A stretch of 64,000 nucleotides of DNA from Ruania halotolerans. Its GTDB lineage: Bacteria; Actinomycetota; Actinomycetes; Actinomycetales; Beutenbergiaceae. The stretch is taken from positions 2,491,380-2,555,379 of the forward strand of contig NZ_CP088017.1 of NCBI RefSeq assembly GCF_021049285.1, written 5' to 3'. This document shows, piece after piece, positions 45,431 to 54,597 of this stretch. The position numbers were made by a program, and so were the translations under genes. The notes beneath the pieces were generated by a model that was given only the letters and a program-made list of their open reading frames with translations, had not been told where the DNA came from and did no database searches. How positions within the stretch are numbered: position 1 is the stretch's first letter; the number at the start of each line of letters is the position of its first letter.

Positions 45431-46366
45431 GTGCGCCCGCAGACCCTGAGTCGCCTCATCGGCATCGTCGTCGTGACGAATCTCCTCACCCAGATCGCCA
45501 TCATCGTCACCGGCGGAGCCGTGCGGCTGACCGGTTCAGGACTGGGTTGTTCCTCCTGGCCGAACTGCGAGCCGGGTGAGTTCAGTCCCTCATTCCACCA
45601 AGCCACCTCCATCCATCCATACGTCGAGTTCGGCAACCGGGTCTTCGGCGCTGTCGTCGTGATCGTGGCCCTGGCGCTGGCACTGCTGGTGTGGTGGGCC
45701 GCCCGATCGGAGCATGGGCCTCGGCCGGCACCCACGGCTCGATACCGCCGACTCGCGGTGGTGCCCGTCGTACTCTCCGTGGCGCAGGCCGTCCTTGGCG
45801 GGATGACCGTCAGGTACGAACTCCACCCGGCGTTGGTGGGATCGCACTTTCTCATCTCGGCAGTGCTGGTGTGGATCTCGGCGTGGCTGGTGGCCGGCTG
45901 GTTCCGCCCCGGCAGCCCGCAGCCCCTCGTTCCGCAGCGCCTGCGAACTCTCGGCTGGCTACTGGCCGCGCTCGTCGGCGTTGTCGTGATTCTCGGCATG
46001 ATTGTCACCGGTGCGGGACCGCACTCCGGAGACAGCGAGGTGGGGTACCGCTTTGCCGTCGATCCGGTGCTCGTGGCGCGTCTGCATGCGGGTTCGGTCT
46101 GGGTGTTCCTCGCGCTCGTGGCGGCCTTCGTGGTTCTCGTCCACCGGGCGAGGTCTGCCGCGTCCGATTCGCCCCACCTGCGGCGCCTTCGACGCTGGTC
46201 GCTGGTGCTCGTCGCCGTCACACTCGCGCAGGGCGGGATCGGATATGTGCAGTACTTCACCGGCTTGCCGGAGATCCTGGTGGGCCTGCACATGCTGGGT
46301 GCGGGCCTGCTCGTCGCGACCACGGCGTTCACCATCGCTGCGCTGTCCGCACGAGACGTGCGCTAG
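45431..46366 (+). CDS. ctaA: Heme A synthase (COX15/CtaA family)
   Basis: A 311-residue membrane enzyme that oxidises heme O to heme A for aa3-type cytochrome oxidase. It has eight hydrophobic helices in two four-helix bundles. The histidines in SFHQATSIHPYVEFGNRV, HPALVGSHFL, ARLHAGSVWVFL and GLHMLGAGLL match heme ligands. The pair of cysteines in GLGCSSWPNCEPG corresponds to the conserved disulfide loop of Gram-positive CtaA. The GTG start has AAGGGA before it. SURF1, also for oxidase assembly, is at 29554 in this window. Confidence 0.94.
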   Translation: MRPQTLSRLIGIVVVTNLLTQIAIIVTGGAVRLTGSGLGCSSWPNCEPGEFSPSFHQATSIHPYVEFGNRVFGAVVVIVALALALLVWWAARSEHGPRPAPTARYRRLAVVPVVLSVAQAVLGGMTVRYELHPALVGSHFLISAVLVWISAWLVAGWFRPGSPQPLVPQRLRTLGWLLAALVGVVVILGMIVTGAGPHSGDSEVGYRFAVDPVLVARLHAGSVWVFLALVAAFVVLVHRARSAASDSPHLRRLRRWSLVLVAVTLAQGGIGYVQYFTGLPEILVGLHMLGAGLLVATTAFTIAALSARDVR

Positions 46367-46379
46367 TTCGTGATGGCGC

Positions 46380-47042
46380 TCAGGCGTCCCGGTGCCACGC
46401 TGGAGTCCATGGAGCCTCAGCAGGTCTGAGTCGCGACCAGTCCTCAGCTCGCGCCGCATGCGTGGCAAGGATGCCTGTGACGGTACTCGGGTTGTGGATC
46501 CGGCCCGCCAAGGCCGCTGCCACCGCATCTGCGAGCGGCACCCAGCGCAGCTCCATCCCCAGTTCCTCGGCCTCACGATCATGGCGATGGGCCTCGGGAA
46601 CCTCGGTGAGGTCGCGCGCCAGGAAGATGCGGATCCGTTCGTCACTCCCACCAGGTGAGGTGTAGAAGTCCACCAGCGTGTGCCACGTCGCGGCCCGCAG
46701 GTCCGCCTCCTCGGCCAGCTCCCGCGCAGCGGCTGTGCGCAGCGGCTCCCCGGGCACATCGAGCAGACCTGCCGGGACCTCCCACAGCGAGGAGCGGACC
46801 GGGTGCCGGTACTGGTGCAGCAGAGCCACACGGTCGTGGGCGTCCAGGGCCACCACGGCCACCGCACCGGGGTGGCGAATGAACTCCCGCCGGACCGTGC
46901 CCGCATCGCCGAGGTCCACGGACTCACCCACGAGGTCCATCACATACCCGGTGTGCAGCGTCTCCGTCTCGGACGTGGGCAACACCGTGCCTCGATCGTG
47001 AACAAGCTCCTGGTGCTCCCCGACTCCCCCGTTCTCAGGCAC
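46380..47042 (-). CDS. NUDIX hydrolase (ADP-ribose pyrophosphatase-like)
   Basis: A 220-residue NUDIX enzyme. The Nudix box reads [24 protein letters not shown], preceded by [17 protein letters not shown], which is typical of ADP-ribose pyrophosphatases. The GTG at 47042 (VPENGG) overlaps the pyrG end by 8 bases. Rv1700, the homologue at the same place in Mycobacterium, is an ADP-ribose pyrophosphatase, which supports the call. It is the last gene of a long minus-strand run and is convergent with ctaA. Confidence 0.92.
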   Translation of the reverse strand: MPENGGVGEHQELVHDRGTVLPTSETETLHTGYVMDLVGESVDLGDAGTVRREFIRHPGAVAVVALDAHDRVALLHQYRHPVRSSLWEVPAGLLDVPGEPLRTAAARELAEEADLRAATWHTLVDFYTSPGGSDERIRIFLARDLTEVPEAHRHDREAEELGMELRWVPLADAVAAALAGRIHNPSTVTGILATHAARAEDWSRLRPAEAPWTPAWHRDA

Positions 47043-48759
47043 GCGAGGACGGCTCCACTTCGAGGAGGCGGGTCTCCCGCTGCCGGTCCAGCGCGGCAGA
47101 GACCAGCCCGATGAACAGTGGGTGCGCCCGCGTCGGACGGGACTTGAACTCCGGGTGCGCCTGGGTGGCCACGTAATAGGGATGCTTCTCGCGGTCCAAT
47201 TCCACGAACTCCACGAGCGAGGAGTCCGGCGACCGGCCGCTGATCTGCAGGCCCGCCTCGGCGAGCGCATCCCGGTAGGTGTTGTTCACCTCATAGCGGT
47301 GCCGGTGCCTTTCACTGACCCGCTCGGTCCCATAGGTATCGGCTACCACAGACCCCGGGGTGAGCACGGCGTCGTAGGCGCCCAGGCGCATCGTGCCGCC
47401 GAGGTCACCTTCGCCGTCCACAAAGGCGAGCTGCTCGGCCATGGTGGCCACCACGGGATCGGGGGTGTCGATGTCGAACTCCGTCGAGGAGGCGCCCTCC
47501 AGGCCCAGCACAGTGCGCGCGTACTCGATCACCATGCACTGCAGGCCGAGGCAGATCCCGAGAGTGGGTACCTGATGCTCCCGCGCCCAGCGCAGGGCAC
47601 CGAGCTTGCCCTCGATCCCCCGCACACCGAACCCGCCGGGCACGAGCACGCCGTCCACCCCGCCGAGCGTCTTACGAGCGCCCTCGGGAGTCTGGCAGGC
47701 GTCCGAAGCGACCCAGCGAATCCGCACTCGGGTGTCGGTGTGGAATCCACCGGCACGCAATGCCTCGGTCACCGAGAGATAGGCATCCGGCAGATCGATG
47801 TACTTCCCGACGAGAGCGATCTCGACCTCATCGGCGGGGTGGTGCACACGCTTGAGCAGCACGTTCCAGGTATGCCAGTCCACATCACGGAACGGGATCG
47901 CCAAGCGGCGGATCACATAGGCGTCCAGACCCTCGGAGTGGATCACCTTCGGAATGTCGTAGATGCTCGGAGCATCCACGCATGTGATCACAGCCTCACG
48001 GTCCACATCGCACATCGAGGCGATCTTCGCCTTCACGCCTTCGGGGATCTCCCGGTCTGCGCGGCACACGATCGCGTCCGGTTGGATCCCGATACTGCGC
48101 AGCGCCGCCACCGAGTGCTGGGTGGGCTTGGTCTTCAGTTCTCCGCTCGGGCCGAGGTAGGGGACGAGGGAGACATGGACGAAGAAGACGTTGTCCCGGC
48201 CGATGTCCTGGCGGACCTGACGGGCCGCCTCAAGGAAGGGTTGGGACTCGATGTCGCCGACCGTTCCGCCCACCTCGGTGATGATCACATCCGGTGCCTG
48301 TCCACCCGCAGGATTGGCCTGGGCGCGCATCCGGCGCTTGATCTCGTCGGTGATGTGCGGGATCACCTGCACGGTGTCACCCAGGTACTCACCGCGGCGC
48401 TCCTTGGCGATCACGTGGGAGTAGACGACGCCGGTGGTCACGTTGGCCCCGGCGTCCAGGTTCACGTCGAGGAACCGTTCGTAGTGGCCGATGTCCAAGT
48501 CGGTCTCGGCACCGTCCTCGGTGACGAAGACCTCACCGTGCTGGAACGGGTTCATCGTGCCCGGGTCGACGTTGAGGTACGGGTCCAACTTCTGCATCGC
48601 CACCCGCAGACCACGGCCGCGGAGAAGGTGGCCGAGGCTGGACGCCGTCAGGCCTTTCCCCAGTGAGGAGGCAACCCCACCCGTGACGAAGATGTGTCGT
48701 GGAACGTTGCCCTGCTGCCCGGAATTCGAAGAGATCACCACGGGCTTCAACGCTATCAC
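47035..48759 (-). CDS. pyrG: CTP synthase
   Basis: A 574-residue CTP synthase that aminates UTP using glutamine. The N-terminal synthetase domain has [20 protein letters not shown] with the P-loop, and the metal site in [17 protein letters not shown]. The C-terminal glutaminase has the nucleophile cysteine in [10 protein letters not shown] and the catalytic His-x-Glu in HPEFKSRP. The GTG start is chosen because it forms a GTGA overlap with the previous gene; a second GTG six codons later is possible. The pyrG-NUDIX order is conserved in actinobacteria. Confidence 0.96.
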   Translation of the reverse strand: MIALKPVVISSNSGQQGNVPRHIFVTGGVASSLGKGLTASSLGHLLRGRGLRVAMQKLDPYLNVDPGTMNPFQHGEVFVTEDGAETDLDIGHYERFLDVNLDAGANVTTGVVYSHVIAKERRGEYLGDTVQVIPHITDEIKRRMRAQANPAGGQAPDVIITEVGGTVGDIESQPFLEAARQVRQDIGRDNVFFVHVSLVPYLGPSGELKTKPTQHSVAALRSIGIQPDAIVCRADREIPEGVKAKIASMCDVDREAVITCVDAPSIYDIPKVIHSEGLDAYVIRRLAIPFRDVDWHTWNVLLKRVHHPADEVEIALVGKYIDLPDAYLSVTEALRAGGFHTDTRVRIRWVASDACQTPEGARKTLGGVDGVLVPGGFGVRGIEGKLGALRWAREHQVPTLGICLGLQCMVIEYARTVLGLEGASSTEFDIDTPDPVVATMAEQLAFVDGEGDLGGTMRLGAYDAVLTPGSVVADTYGTERVSERHRHRYEVNNTYRDALAEAGLQISGRSPDSSLVEFVELDREKHPYYVATQAHPEFKSRPTRAHPLFIGLVSAALDRQRETRLLEVEPSSRA

Positions 48760-49844
48760 CCGCCAGCTATGTCCGCGTAGATCTCGAGGACCTGAGCGGC
48801 CGCGTCGTCAGCGGTGGGCAGCTCTGCGGCCCGCCGGAGGGACCGTTGCCGCAGGTCATCGGCCAGCATGGAATCGGTGAGCACCCGCGTGATTGCTCCC
48901 GCCAGCGCGTCTGGGTCTGCATAGGGCACCAGGAGCGCGGCATCGCCGGTCACTTCCCGCGTGCCACCGACGTCGGTGGCAACGATCGGGGCACCCGCGG
49001 CGAGCGCCTCCTGCAGGTTGATCGGCTGCCCCTCCCAGGCACTTGTGCTCACCACCACATCCGCGGCGGCGAAAAGCGAGGGCACATCCGGGCGGTGCCC
49101 GAGGAGGGTCACCGGGAGCGCCTCGCCGAGCACCTGATCGGCCAGGTCGTCCATCAACGGCCCGTTGCCGGCCACCAGCCAGCGTGCATCGGGCGCGCGG
49201 TCCGCGAGTAGGGCGGCCGCGTCGGCGAGCAGTCCGAGTCCCTTCTGCGGCGCGAGCCGAGCGACGGTGAGCACCATCGGCCAGCCCGGGTACAGTCCCA
49301 GCGACCTGCGCTCGGTCTCCCCGAGCGCCTGCGCCGGCTCACGTCGTGGTGCGGGCACCAGCGCTCGCTCCGCGCGCCGAGCACCGTGCACCAGCGCGTC
49401 GGTCACCAGATCTCCGCTCACCCCGAGCACCACGTCCGCGCGGGCCGTGATCACCCGCAGCAGTCCGGCCGCCACGGACCGGACGCCCTGGCCGCCCACG
49501 GCAGCGTTGTGCAAGGTCACCACGAGCGCGGTCCGTTCCGGAGTGGGTGTGCTCAGCGCCAGCGCGGCCAGGGCACCGGCCCGCAACCCGTGCGCATGCA
49601 GCACGTCGGCGCCCCTTGCGATGGCGCGGATCCTGGCCAGCGCGCGCGCATCGTTCATCCGCGGGCGGTCCTGCACGTCGATCACCGTCGTGCGTACCCG
49701 CGAATCGGCACCGGCAATGACCTCTCGGGGCCCAGCCAGGATCACTCGGTTGTGCTCGGACAGCAGTGCAGAGAGCTCCCGGGCGTGCCGACCGACCCCG
49801 CCGTCACTCGACCCGGTCAGCTGCACGACGCGATGGTCAGGCAC
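48756..49844 (-). CDS. GT4-family glycosyltransferase of the envelope cassette
   Basis: A 362-residue GT-B glycosyltransferase. The N-terminal part has [18 protein letters not shown] and [11 protein letters not shown]. The donor site shows [14 protein letters not shown] and the E-x7-E motif in [18 protein letters not shown]. It is coupled to the MurJ-like gene upstream (8-base overlap) and pyrG downstream (4-base overlap). With the MraY-like protein and flippase in the same run, a role in adding a sugar to a lipid-linked precursor is a fair inference. The donor and acceptor are unknown. Confidence 0.85.
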   Translation of the reverse strand: MPDHRVVQLTGSSDGGVGRHARELSALLSEHNRVILAGPREVIAGADSRVRTTVIDVQDRPRMNDARALARIRAIARGADVLHAHGLRAGALAALALSTPTPERTALVVTLHNAAVGGQGVRSVAAGLLRVITARADVVLGVSGDLVTDALVHGARRAERALVPAPRREPAQALGETERRSLGLYPGWPMVLTVARLAPQKGLGLLADAAALLADRAPDARWLVAGNGPLMDDLADQVLGEALPVTLLGHRPDVPSLFAAADVVVSTSAWEGQPINLQEALAAGAPIVATDVGGTREVTGDAALLVPYADPDALAGAITRVLTDSMLADDLRQRSLRRAAELPTADDAAAQVLEIYADIAGG

Positions 49845-51462
49845 GGCTCCTCCTCAGCACTCTCACAATCCCGCGGTCGGCGAGTGCCACCGCACCGGCC
49901 ACCGCCAGCATGGCCAGCATGCCACCGAGCGTGCCCGCGAGCACGGCGGCCACGGCCCCCGGGCCGGCAAGGTCAAGGATCGTCCCTGTCGCCCATCGCC
50001 CGAGGACGGCCCCCACAACTGCGCCCCCGCCAGCCACCACGCAGGTGCGCAGCAGCTCAGCGGGCACCCGGGTGTGCATGGCTGATGCGAGTAGCACGAT
50101 CAGCGCACTACCGGCAACAGTCATCCCCGCCGTGTGCGCGACGCCGAGGATCAGCAGCGTCTGGGCCCCCTCGCCACCGTCCGGAGCGAACGCGGCCACC
50201 CCGAGCAGGGCCGTGGCTGTGACCACAAGCCAGCCGAGCGCGGTCGCCGACACGGCGGCACGGCTACGGTCCATGCTGTAGAGCGCCCGACTGATCAAGA
50301 AGATCATCGACAGCCCAATCACGCCCGGTGCCATGGCCGTGAGCGCCTGGGCCATCCCGGTCGTGTCATTGCACTGGCCCATCCCGTCACAGCGTGCGAA
50401 CAGCTGCTGCACGGCGGGCGCCACCGCCACGAGCACCCCGGCGCCAAGGATCGCCACGGCCACGACGGCGCGAGTGGCGCTCCAGGTCGTGCGCCGGAAC
50501 AAGCTCTGGTCGCTACTTGCCAGCTCTGCCAAGCGGGGGAACACCGCGGTGGCCACCGGTACGGCGAGGACGGCATAGGGCAGCAGGTAGACCGCCTGGG
50601 CCCACTGGAAGACGACGATCGTGCCAGCGCTTCCGCCCGCGCGAGAGACCCACAACACGGACAGCACGGACGCCTGCTGGGCCAGCAGGGAACCGAGCCC
50701 CGCCAGCGCCAGGGACCGGGCTCGCACCGCCACACCGGGCGGGAAGCGCACTGTCGGACGCAACCGCACTCCACATCGGTAGACCGGCACCAGAAGCGGG
50801 AGCGAGAGGGCGGCCACACCGGCCGTGGTGCCCCACGCGAGCCACGCGAACGCCGCATCGGGAAGTCCATCAGGTGCGTTCGTCAGGCCGTTCGCCAATG
50901 CGCCGAACACGAGGTAACTGACGATCACCACCAACGTGGAGGCGATCGGAGCGAGCACCGGCGCCAGGAACCGCCGATGGGCCTGCAAGACACCCGTGAG
51001 CACCACCCCGATGCCGTAGAGCACCACCTGGGGCGCGAAAATCTGGAGGAACCTGGTGGTGGCCTCGAGCTGAGCTGCCGGGTCCGCACCCGCTGCCTCC
51101 GGCAACAGCGCGGCCAGCGGGCGGGCGAACACGCTCAGCGCCACCGCCACCGGAGTCAGGCCGATGAACGCCCAGGTGAGCAAGGCGGACGAGATCTGGT
51201 CGGTGTCGGCGCGTACCGAGCGGGCGATAGGGCCCGCGAGCAGCGGGATCACCGCCCCGGCGAGCGCCCCGCCTGCGACCACCTCGTACAGCACATTCGG
51301 GACCAGGTTCGCCGAGGCGTAGGCATCGCCGACCGCACCGGACCCAACTGTCTCGGCCTGGACCAGCCATCGGCCGAAACCGAGCACTCGAGAGACGATG
51401 GTCAGCGCAGCGATCATCGTCGCCGCCCCGGCCACCGGACCGAGCAGGCGGCGCAATCTCAC
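49837..51462 (-). CDS. murJ: MurJ/MviN-family lipid flippase
   Basis: A 541-residue polytopic membrane protein with about 14 hydrophobic helices. The N-terminal motif ISRVLGFGRWLVQAETVG is the MVF-family entry, and the conserved arginine-containing segments (RALYSMDRSRAAVSATALGWL) are present. MurJ flips lipid II across the membrane for peptidoglycan synthesis. Actinobacteria often have a second MviN-type protein near the replication origin, so this one could be a paralogue with another lipid-linked substrate. The GTG start overlaps the MraY-like gene by 4 bases. The murJ symbol is by family. Confidence 0.87.
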   Translation of the reverse strand: MRLRRLLGPVAGAATMIAALTIVSRVLGFGRWLVQAETVGSGAVGDAYASANLVPNVLYEVVAGGALAGAVIPLLAGPIARSVRADTDQISSALLTWAFIGLTPVAVALSVFARPLAALLPEAAGADPAAQLEATTRFLQIFAPQVVLYGIGVVLTGVLQAHRRFLAPVLAPIASTLVVIVSYLVFGALANGLTNAPDGLPDAAFAWLAWGTTAGVAALSLPLLVPVYRCGVRLRPTVRFPPGVAVRARSLALAGLGSLLAQQASVLSVLWVSRAGGSAGTIVVFQWAQAVYLLPYAVLAVPVATAVFPRLAELASSDQSLFRRTTWSATRAVVAVAILGAGVLVAVAPAVQQLFARCDGMGQCNDTTGMAQALTAMAPGVIGLSMIFLISRALYSMDRSRAAVSATALGWLVVTATALLGVAAFAPDGGEGAQTLLILGVAHTAGMTVAGSALIVLLASAMHTRVPAELLRTCVVAGGGAVVGAVLGRWATGTILDLAGPGAVAAVLAGTLGGMLAMLAVAGAVALADRGIVRVLRRSRA

Positions 51463-52322
51463 GGCAGACGACCCCAGGAATCAACCGCACGCAGCACCGG
51501 GGAATCGGCGATGACCGCAGAGAAACTCACCTTCTCGCTCGCCGCGATGAGGAACACCACGGCACCGAGACTGGCGATCCGGACGACGACGCGTGGGTGC
51601 ACGGCGAGGGCCGAACCGACAAGTGCCCCGAGGGCGTTCGCACCGGTGTCACCGAGCATCGTCTCCTCCCCCAGGTCTGATCGCCAGGAGCCGGCAACCA
51701 CCCCGGTGGCGGCTGCAGCCATGGTGCCGGTCCGTCCGCCGACGGCGGTGAGCGGCACAGCGATCATTGAGGTGGCCTTAAGCCCGCGACCAGGCCGTAA
51801 GTCGAACAGGTTCACCAGGTTCGCCGTCCCGGCGATGAGCGCGCCGGAGGTGAGCACGTCCAACGCGCGGAGCGCAACGGGCGGGCCGGGTCGGTCGCCT
51901 CGCCGCCCGGTGTCGGTGAGCAGCAGAGCCGCCACGACGGCGCAGCCTGAGATCCCGATCAACTTCAGTCCGCCCGTGGTCAGGCGCCCGGCTGCCAGAG
52001 CTCGCACATGGCCACGCAGACCGCGGGTTGATGCTGGATCCGGATCGAGATCGTCCACGGCGCCGAAAGCGCCGGCCGCAGCGGTGGCCAGTGTTGCACC
52101 GAGGGACGCTGATCCCCGTGCCGGACCGGTCAACGCGGCCCCCACTGCTCCCGCGGCCACGCTGGAGCATGCCGCAGCCAGCCCACCGAGCACGCTGACT
52201 GAACGGCCGCGGAAGTTCCGGCGGTCCCACCGTGTGGCCCCGCCAGGTGGGCGACGACGGAGGGCCGCCGATGCCGCAGCGCTCACCCCTGCCCCCAGCG
52301 CCGCGGCTGTGATCCGTCTCAT
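51459..52322 (-). CDS. MraY/WecA-like (GT4-superfamily) membrane protein
   Basis: A 287-residue membrane protein with about eight hydrophobic segments. Three regions recall the polyprenyl-phosphate N-acetylhexosamine-1-phosphate transferases MraY and WecA: GAFGAVDDLD (the DD motif), TANLVNLFDLRPGRGLK (in place of NxxNxxDGxDGL) and LGDTGANALGALVG (like MGDxGS). The central motif is clearly divergent, as in a Gram-positive subgroup whose function is not established to my knowledge. It lies 40 bases after steB and is coupled to the flippase gene, so it may make or handle the lipid-linked substrate moved by that flippase. Confidence 0.72.
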   Translation of the reverse strand: MRRITAAALGAGVSAAASAALRRRPPGGATRWDRRNFRGRSVSVLGGLAAACSSVAAGAVGAALTGPARGSASLGATLATAAAGAFGAVDDLDPDPASTRGLRGHVRALAAGRLTTGGLKLIGISGCAVVAALLLTDTGRRGDRPGPPVALRALDVLTSGALIAGTANLVNLFDLRPGRGLKATSMIAVPLTAVGGRTGTMAAAATGVVAGSWRSDLGEETMLGDTGANALGALVGSALAVHPRVVVRIASLGAVVFLIAASEKVSFSAVIADSPVLRAVDSWGRLP

Positions 52323-52362
52323 CGGGCGTCCCCCGGCGTTCCTTCCTGGGCCCTCCTCATGC

Positions 52363-53373
52363 TCATTCGTCCGCCTCGATGGGGCCACGTGCGAACTGGA
52401 GCGGATCGGGTGCCGGCAGATCGTGACGGTCGGGCACCACAGCGTCGGCGGCCTCCGACAGACCGAAGTGCCCTCCGTCGTCGGCGATCGCAGCGGCGAG
52501 CGCAAGCGGAACGGTGACCTGCCCGGTGATGGTGCCCACCGAATCGACTGTGGTGACCTCTGCGGACGCCTCATCATCGGCGCGTAGCGCCGTCAGTAGC
52601 GTGCCCGGCCCGCCGTCGACGCCTGCGACCACGGACGCTTCACCTGTCTCGGCGAGCCCTTCGGCGAGGGTAATGGCGGACTCGTTGACGCTCGCCAACT
52701 CCTCGATCTCGGTAGCTGTGAGCGGGTCGTCGGGATCGAGTGGTCCGATCACGACGGTGGCGTAGGCGGGCCCATCCACTGATGCTTCTTCACCGATCAG
52801 CTCACCGGTGCGCAACAGTTCGAGGATCTGCTCAGCCTCGGCTGAGCGCTGCTGCGGGTCATCCGGATCGCGCAGGGTGAGCGCTTGTCCGAGTGCCTGC
52901 GCCAGCACCCGGTCGCCGCTGGCAGCATCGGCCGGGGCCGGGTTCATCGACGCCACCAGGTTCTCCGCGATTCCGGAGCGGAAGGCAACTTCGCTCGGAT
53001 CGAACCACGCATCGGTCAGCGCAACTGTGCCGGTGACAGTCCCACCGGCCTGGTCCACCCTCGCCTGCACCGCACCAGAGACGTCCGGATCGACGCCAGG
53101 AAGCTCGACGATGACTACTGTGCGCCCGTCCAGCGCGCCGTCGAAGAGTTGCGGGGCGGCGTCGGTGAGGAACGTGCTCCGATCCTGAAGTGCAGCCTGG
53201 GTATCGTCGAGCTCGGTGCGGAGCGCGTCCTTCTCCTCCCGGAGCTGGTCAACCTGCCCGGAGAGCTCATCGGCGATGTAATCGCGCAACGGTCCGGCGC
53301 CCAGCACGATGCCGACGGCGAGCGCGAGGAACACCGAAATGATGGAGACGATGTGGTAGCGGAAGTCGATCAC
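52363..53373 (-). CDS. steB: SteB/MctB-like protein (copper transporter/DUF3186 family)
   Basis: A 336-residue protein beginning MIDFRYHIVSIISVFLALAVGIVLGAGPL, a single membrane helix typical of this family. A coiled coil follows (about 35-65: ELSGQVDQLREEKDALRTEL), then an extracytoplasmic alpha/beta domain rich in Asp and Glu. In Mycobacterium the homologue Rv1698 is the copper-related protein MctB; in Corynebacterium the homologue SteB acts with SteA in daughter-cell separation. Being directly after steA supports the second role. It starts at a GTG, 25 bases after steA. Confidence 0.88.
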   Translation of the reverse strand: MIDFRYHIVSIISVFLALAVGIVLGAGPLRDYIADELSGQVDQLREEKDALRTELDDTQAALQDRSTFLTDAAPQLFDGALDGRTVVIVELPGVDPDVSGAVQARVDQAGGTVTGTVALTDAWFDPSEVAFRSGIAENLVASMNPAPADAASGDRVLAQALGQALTLRDPDDPQQRSAEAEQILELLRTGELIGEEASVDGPAYATVVIGPLDPDDPLTATEIEELASVNESAITLAEGLAETGEASVVAGVDGGPGTLLTALRADDEASAEVTTVDSVGTITGQVTVPLALAAAIADDGGHFGLSEAADAVVPDRHDLPAPDPLQFARGPIEADE

Positions 53374-53398
53374 GGGAACGTCTTTCTCGTCGCGGGCG

Positions 53399-54592
53399 TC
53401 AGAAGAGCCCGGTGAACAGGTCCCGCAACGAGGACCAGATGTCGTCGAACCGGGCCATGACGATCCCGAAGAAGGCCTGCCCCGCGGGTGTGGCGGCTGC
53501 GGCTGCCGCGAGCGCGGCCAATCCGGCCAGGATCAGTGCCGTGACCTGCCAGTTGGAAATCCGGTGCCGGTAGAGGCGGGAGACTCCCTTGGCGTCGATC
53601 AGTTTGCCTCCCACGCGCAGCCGGGTGAGGAAGGTACTGGCCATCCCTGCCCGCCCCTTGTCGAGGAACTCCACGAGCGTCTCGTGCGTGCCCACGGCCA
53701 CGATCAGGGAAGCCCCCTTCTCATCAGCAAGCAGCATGGCGACATCCTCGCTGGTCCCAGTCGCTGGAAACTCCACATGCTCCACGCCGAGGCGTTCCAC
53801 GCGTTCCAGACCGGGTGCGCGGCCGTCGCGGTAGGCGTGCACCACGATCTCGGCACCGCTGCGTAACGTCTTGTCGGAGACGGAATCCATGTCTCCGACG
53901 ATCATGTCCGGACGCAGCCCCTCCTCCACGATGGCATCCGCACCGCCGTCCACGCCGACCAGTAGCGGACGATACTCGCGTACGTAGGAGCGCAGCATGG
54001 CGAGGTCTTCTTTGTAGGAGTACCCGCGCACCACGATCAGCACGTGGCGCCCCTCGAACTCGGTACGGACCACGGGCACGCCCACACCATCCAGGAGTAG
54101 CTCACGCTCGCGCTTCATGTAATCCATGGTGTTGGCGGCGAACGCTTCGAGCTGGACCGAAAGCCCGGCCTTGGCCTCGTCCATGGCCATAGCCACCGAT
54201 TCCTCGGTTTGCACCGTCCCTTCGGCGACGACGTCACCGCCGTCGGTAAAGACGGTGCCGTCATCAATACGCACGCGGGCGCCTTCGCGCAACTGCATCA
54301 GGTCCGGACCCAGATCGTCCACCAGCGGGATGCCGGCGTCGATGAGGATCTGGGGACCGAGGTTCGGGTACCGGCCAGAGATCGATGGAGCTGCGTTGAG
54401 CACGGCTGCCGGTTGGCATGCCACCAATGCCTCGGCGGAGACCCGATCCAGATCTTCGTGATCGATCACGGCAATCTCGTCGGGACGCAGCCGCTTGGTC
54501 AGCGATTTGGTGCGTGGGTCGACGCGGACGCGGGAGAGCGCGTCATCGGACGCGTCCTCATCCCGTGGACGCCGACGCAGGAGAGAGACCAT
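53399..54592 (-). CDS. steA: SteA-like cytokinetic ring protein
   Basis: A 397-residue protein whose homologue SteA localises to the division site in Corynebacterium and works in the RipC-FtsEX cell-separation pathway. The middle of the protein resembles a thiamin pyrophosphokinase-like domain (VGVDGGADAIVEEGLRPDMIVGDMDS), probably without that activity. A hydrophobic segment near residue 345 (WQVTALILAGLAALAAAAAA) anchors the C-terminus. It lies 5 bases after recN and 25 before steB, the same order as Rv1696-Rv1697-Rv1698 in Mycobacterium. Confidence 0.92.
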   Translation of the reverse strand: MVSLLRRRPRDEDASDDALSRVRVDPRTKSLTKRLRPDEIAVIDHEDLDRVSAEALVACQPAAVLNAAPSISGRYPNLGPQILIDAGIPLVDDLGPDLMQLREGARVRIDDGTVFTDGGDVVAEGTVQTEESVAMAMDEAKAGLSVQLEAFAANTMDYMKRERELLLDGVGVPVVRTEFEGRHVLIVVRGYSYKEDLAMLRSYVREYRPLLVGVDGGADAIVEEGLRPDMIVGDMDSVSDKTLRSGAEIVVHAYRDGRAPGLERVERLGVEHVEFPATGTSEDVAMLLADEKGASLIVAVGTHETLVEFLDKGRAGMASTFLTRLRVGGKLIDAKGVSRLYRHRISNWQVTALILAGLAALAAAAAATPAGQAFFGIVMARFDDIWSSLRDLFTGLF

Positions 54593-54597
54593 CGGCC

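Noticed and set aside
47122-48666. 514-codon plus-strand frame
   Set aside because: Antisense to pyrG, whose motifs are unambiguous; the His/Gly/Val-rich product is a shadow.
50134-52587. 817-codon plus-strand frame opposite the flippase and MraY-like genes
   Set aside because: Arg/Gly/His- then Ser/Ala/Arg-rich without domains; the minus-strand genes have clear membrane helices and family motifs.
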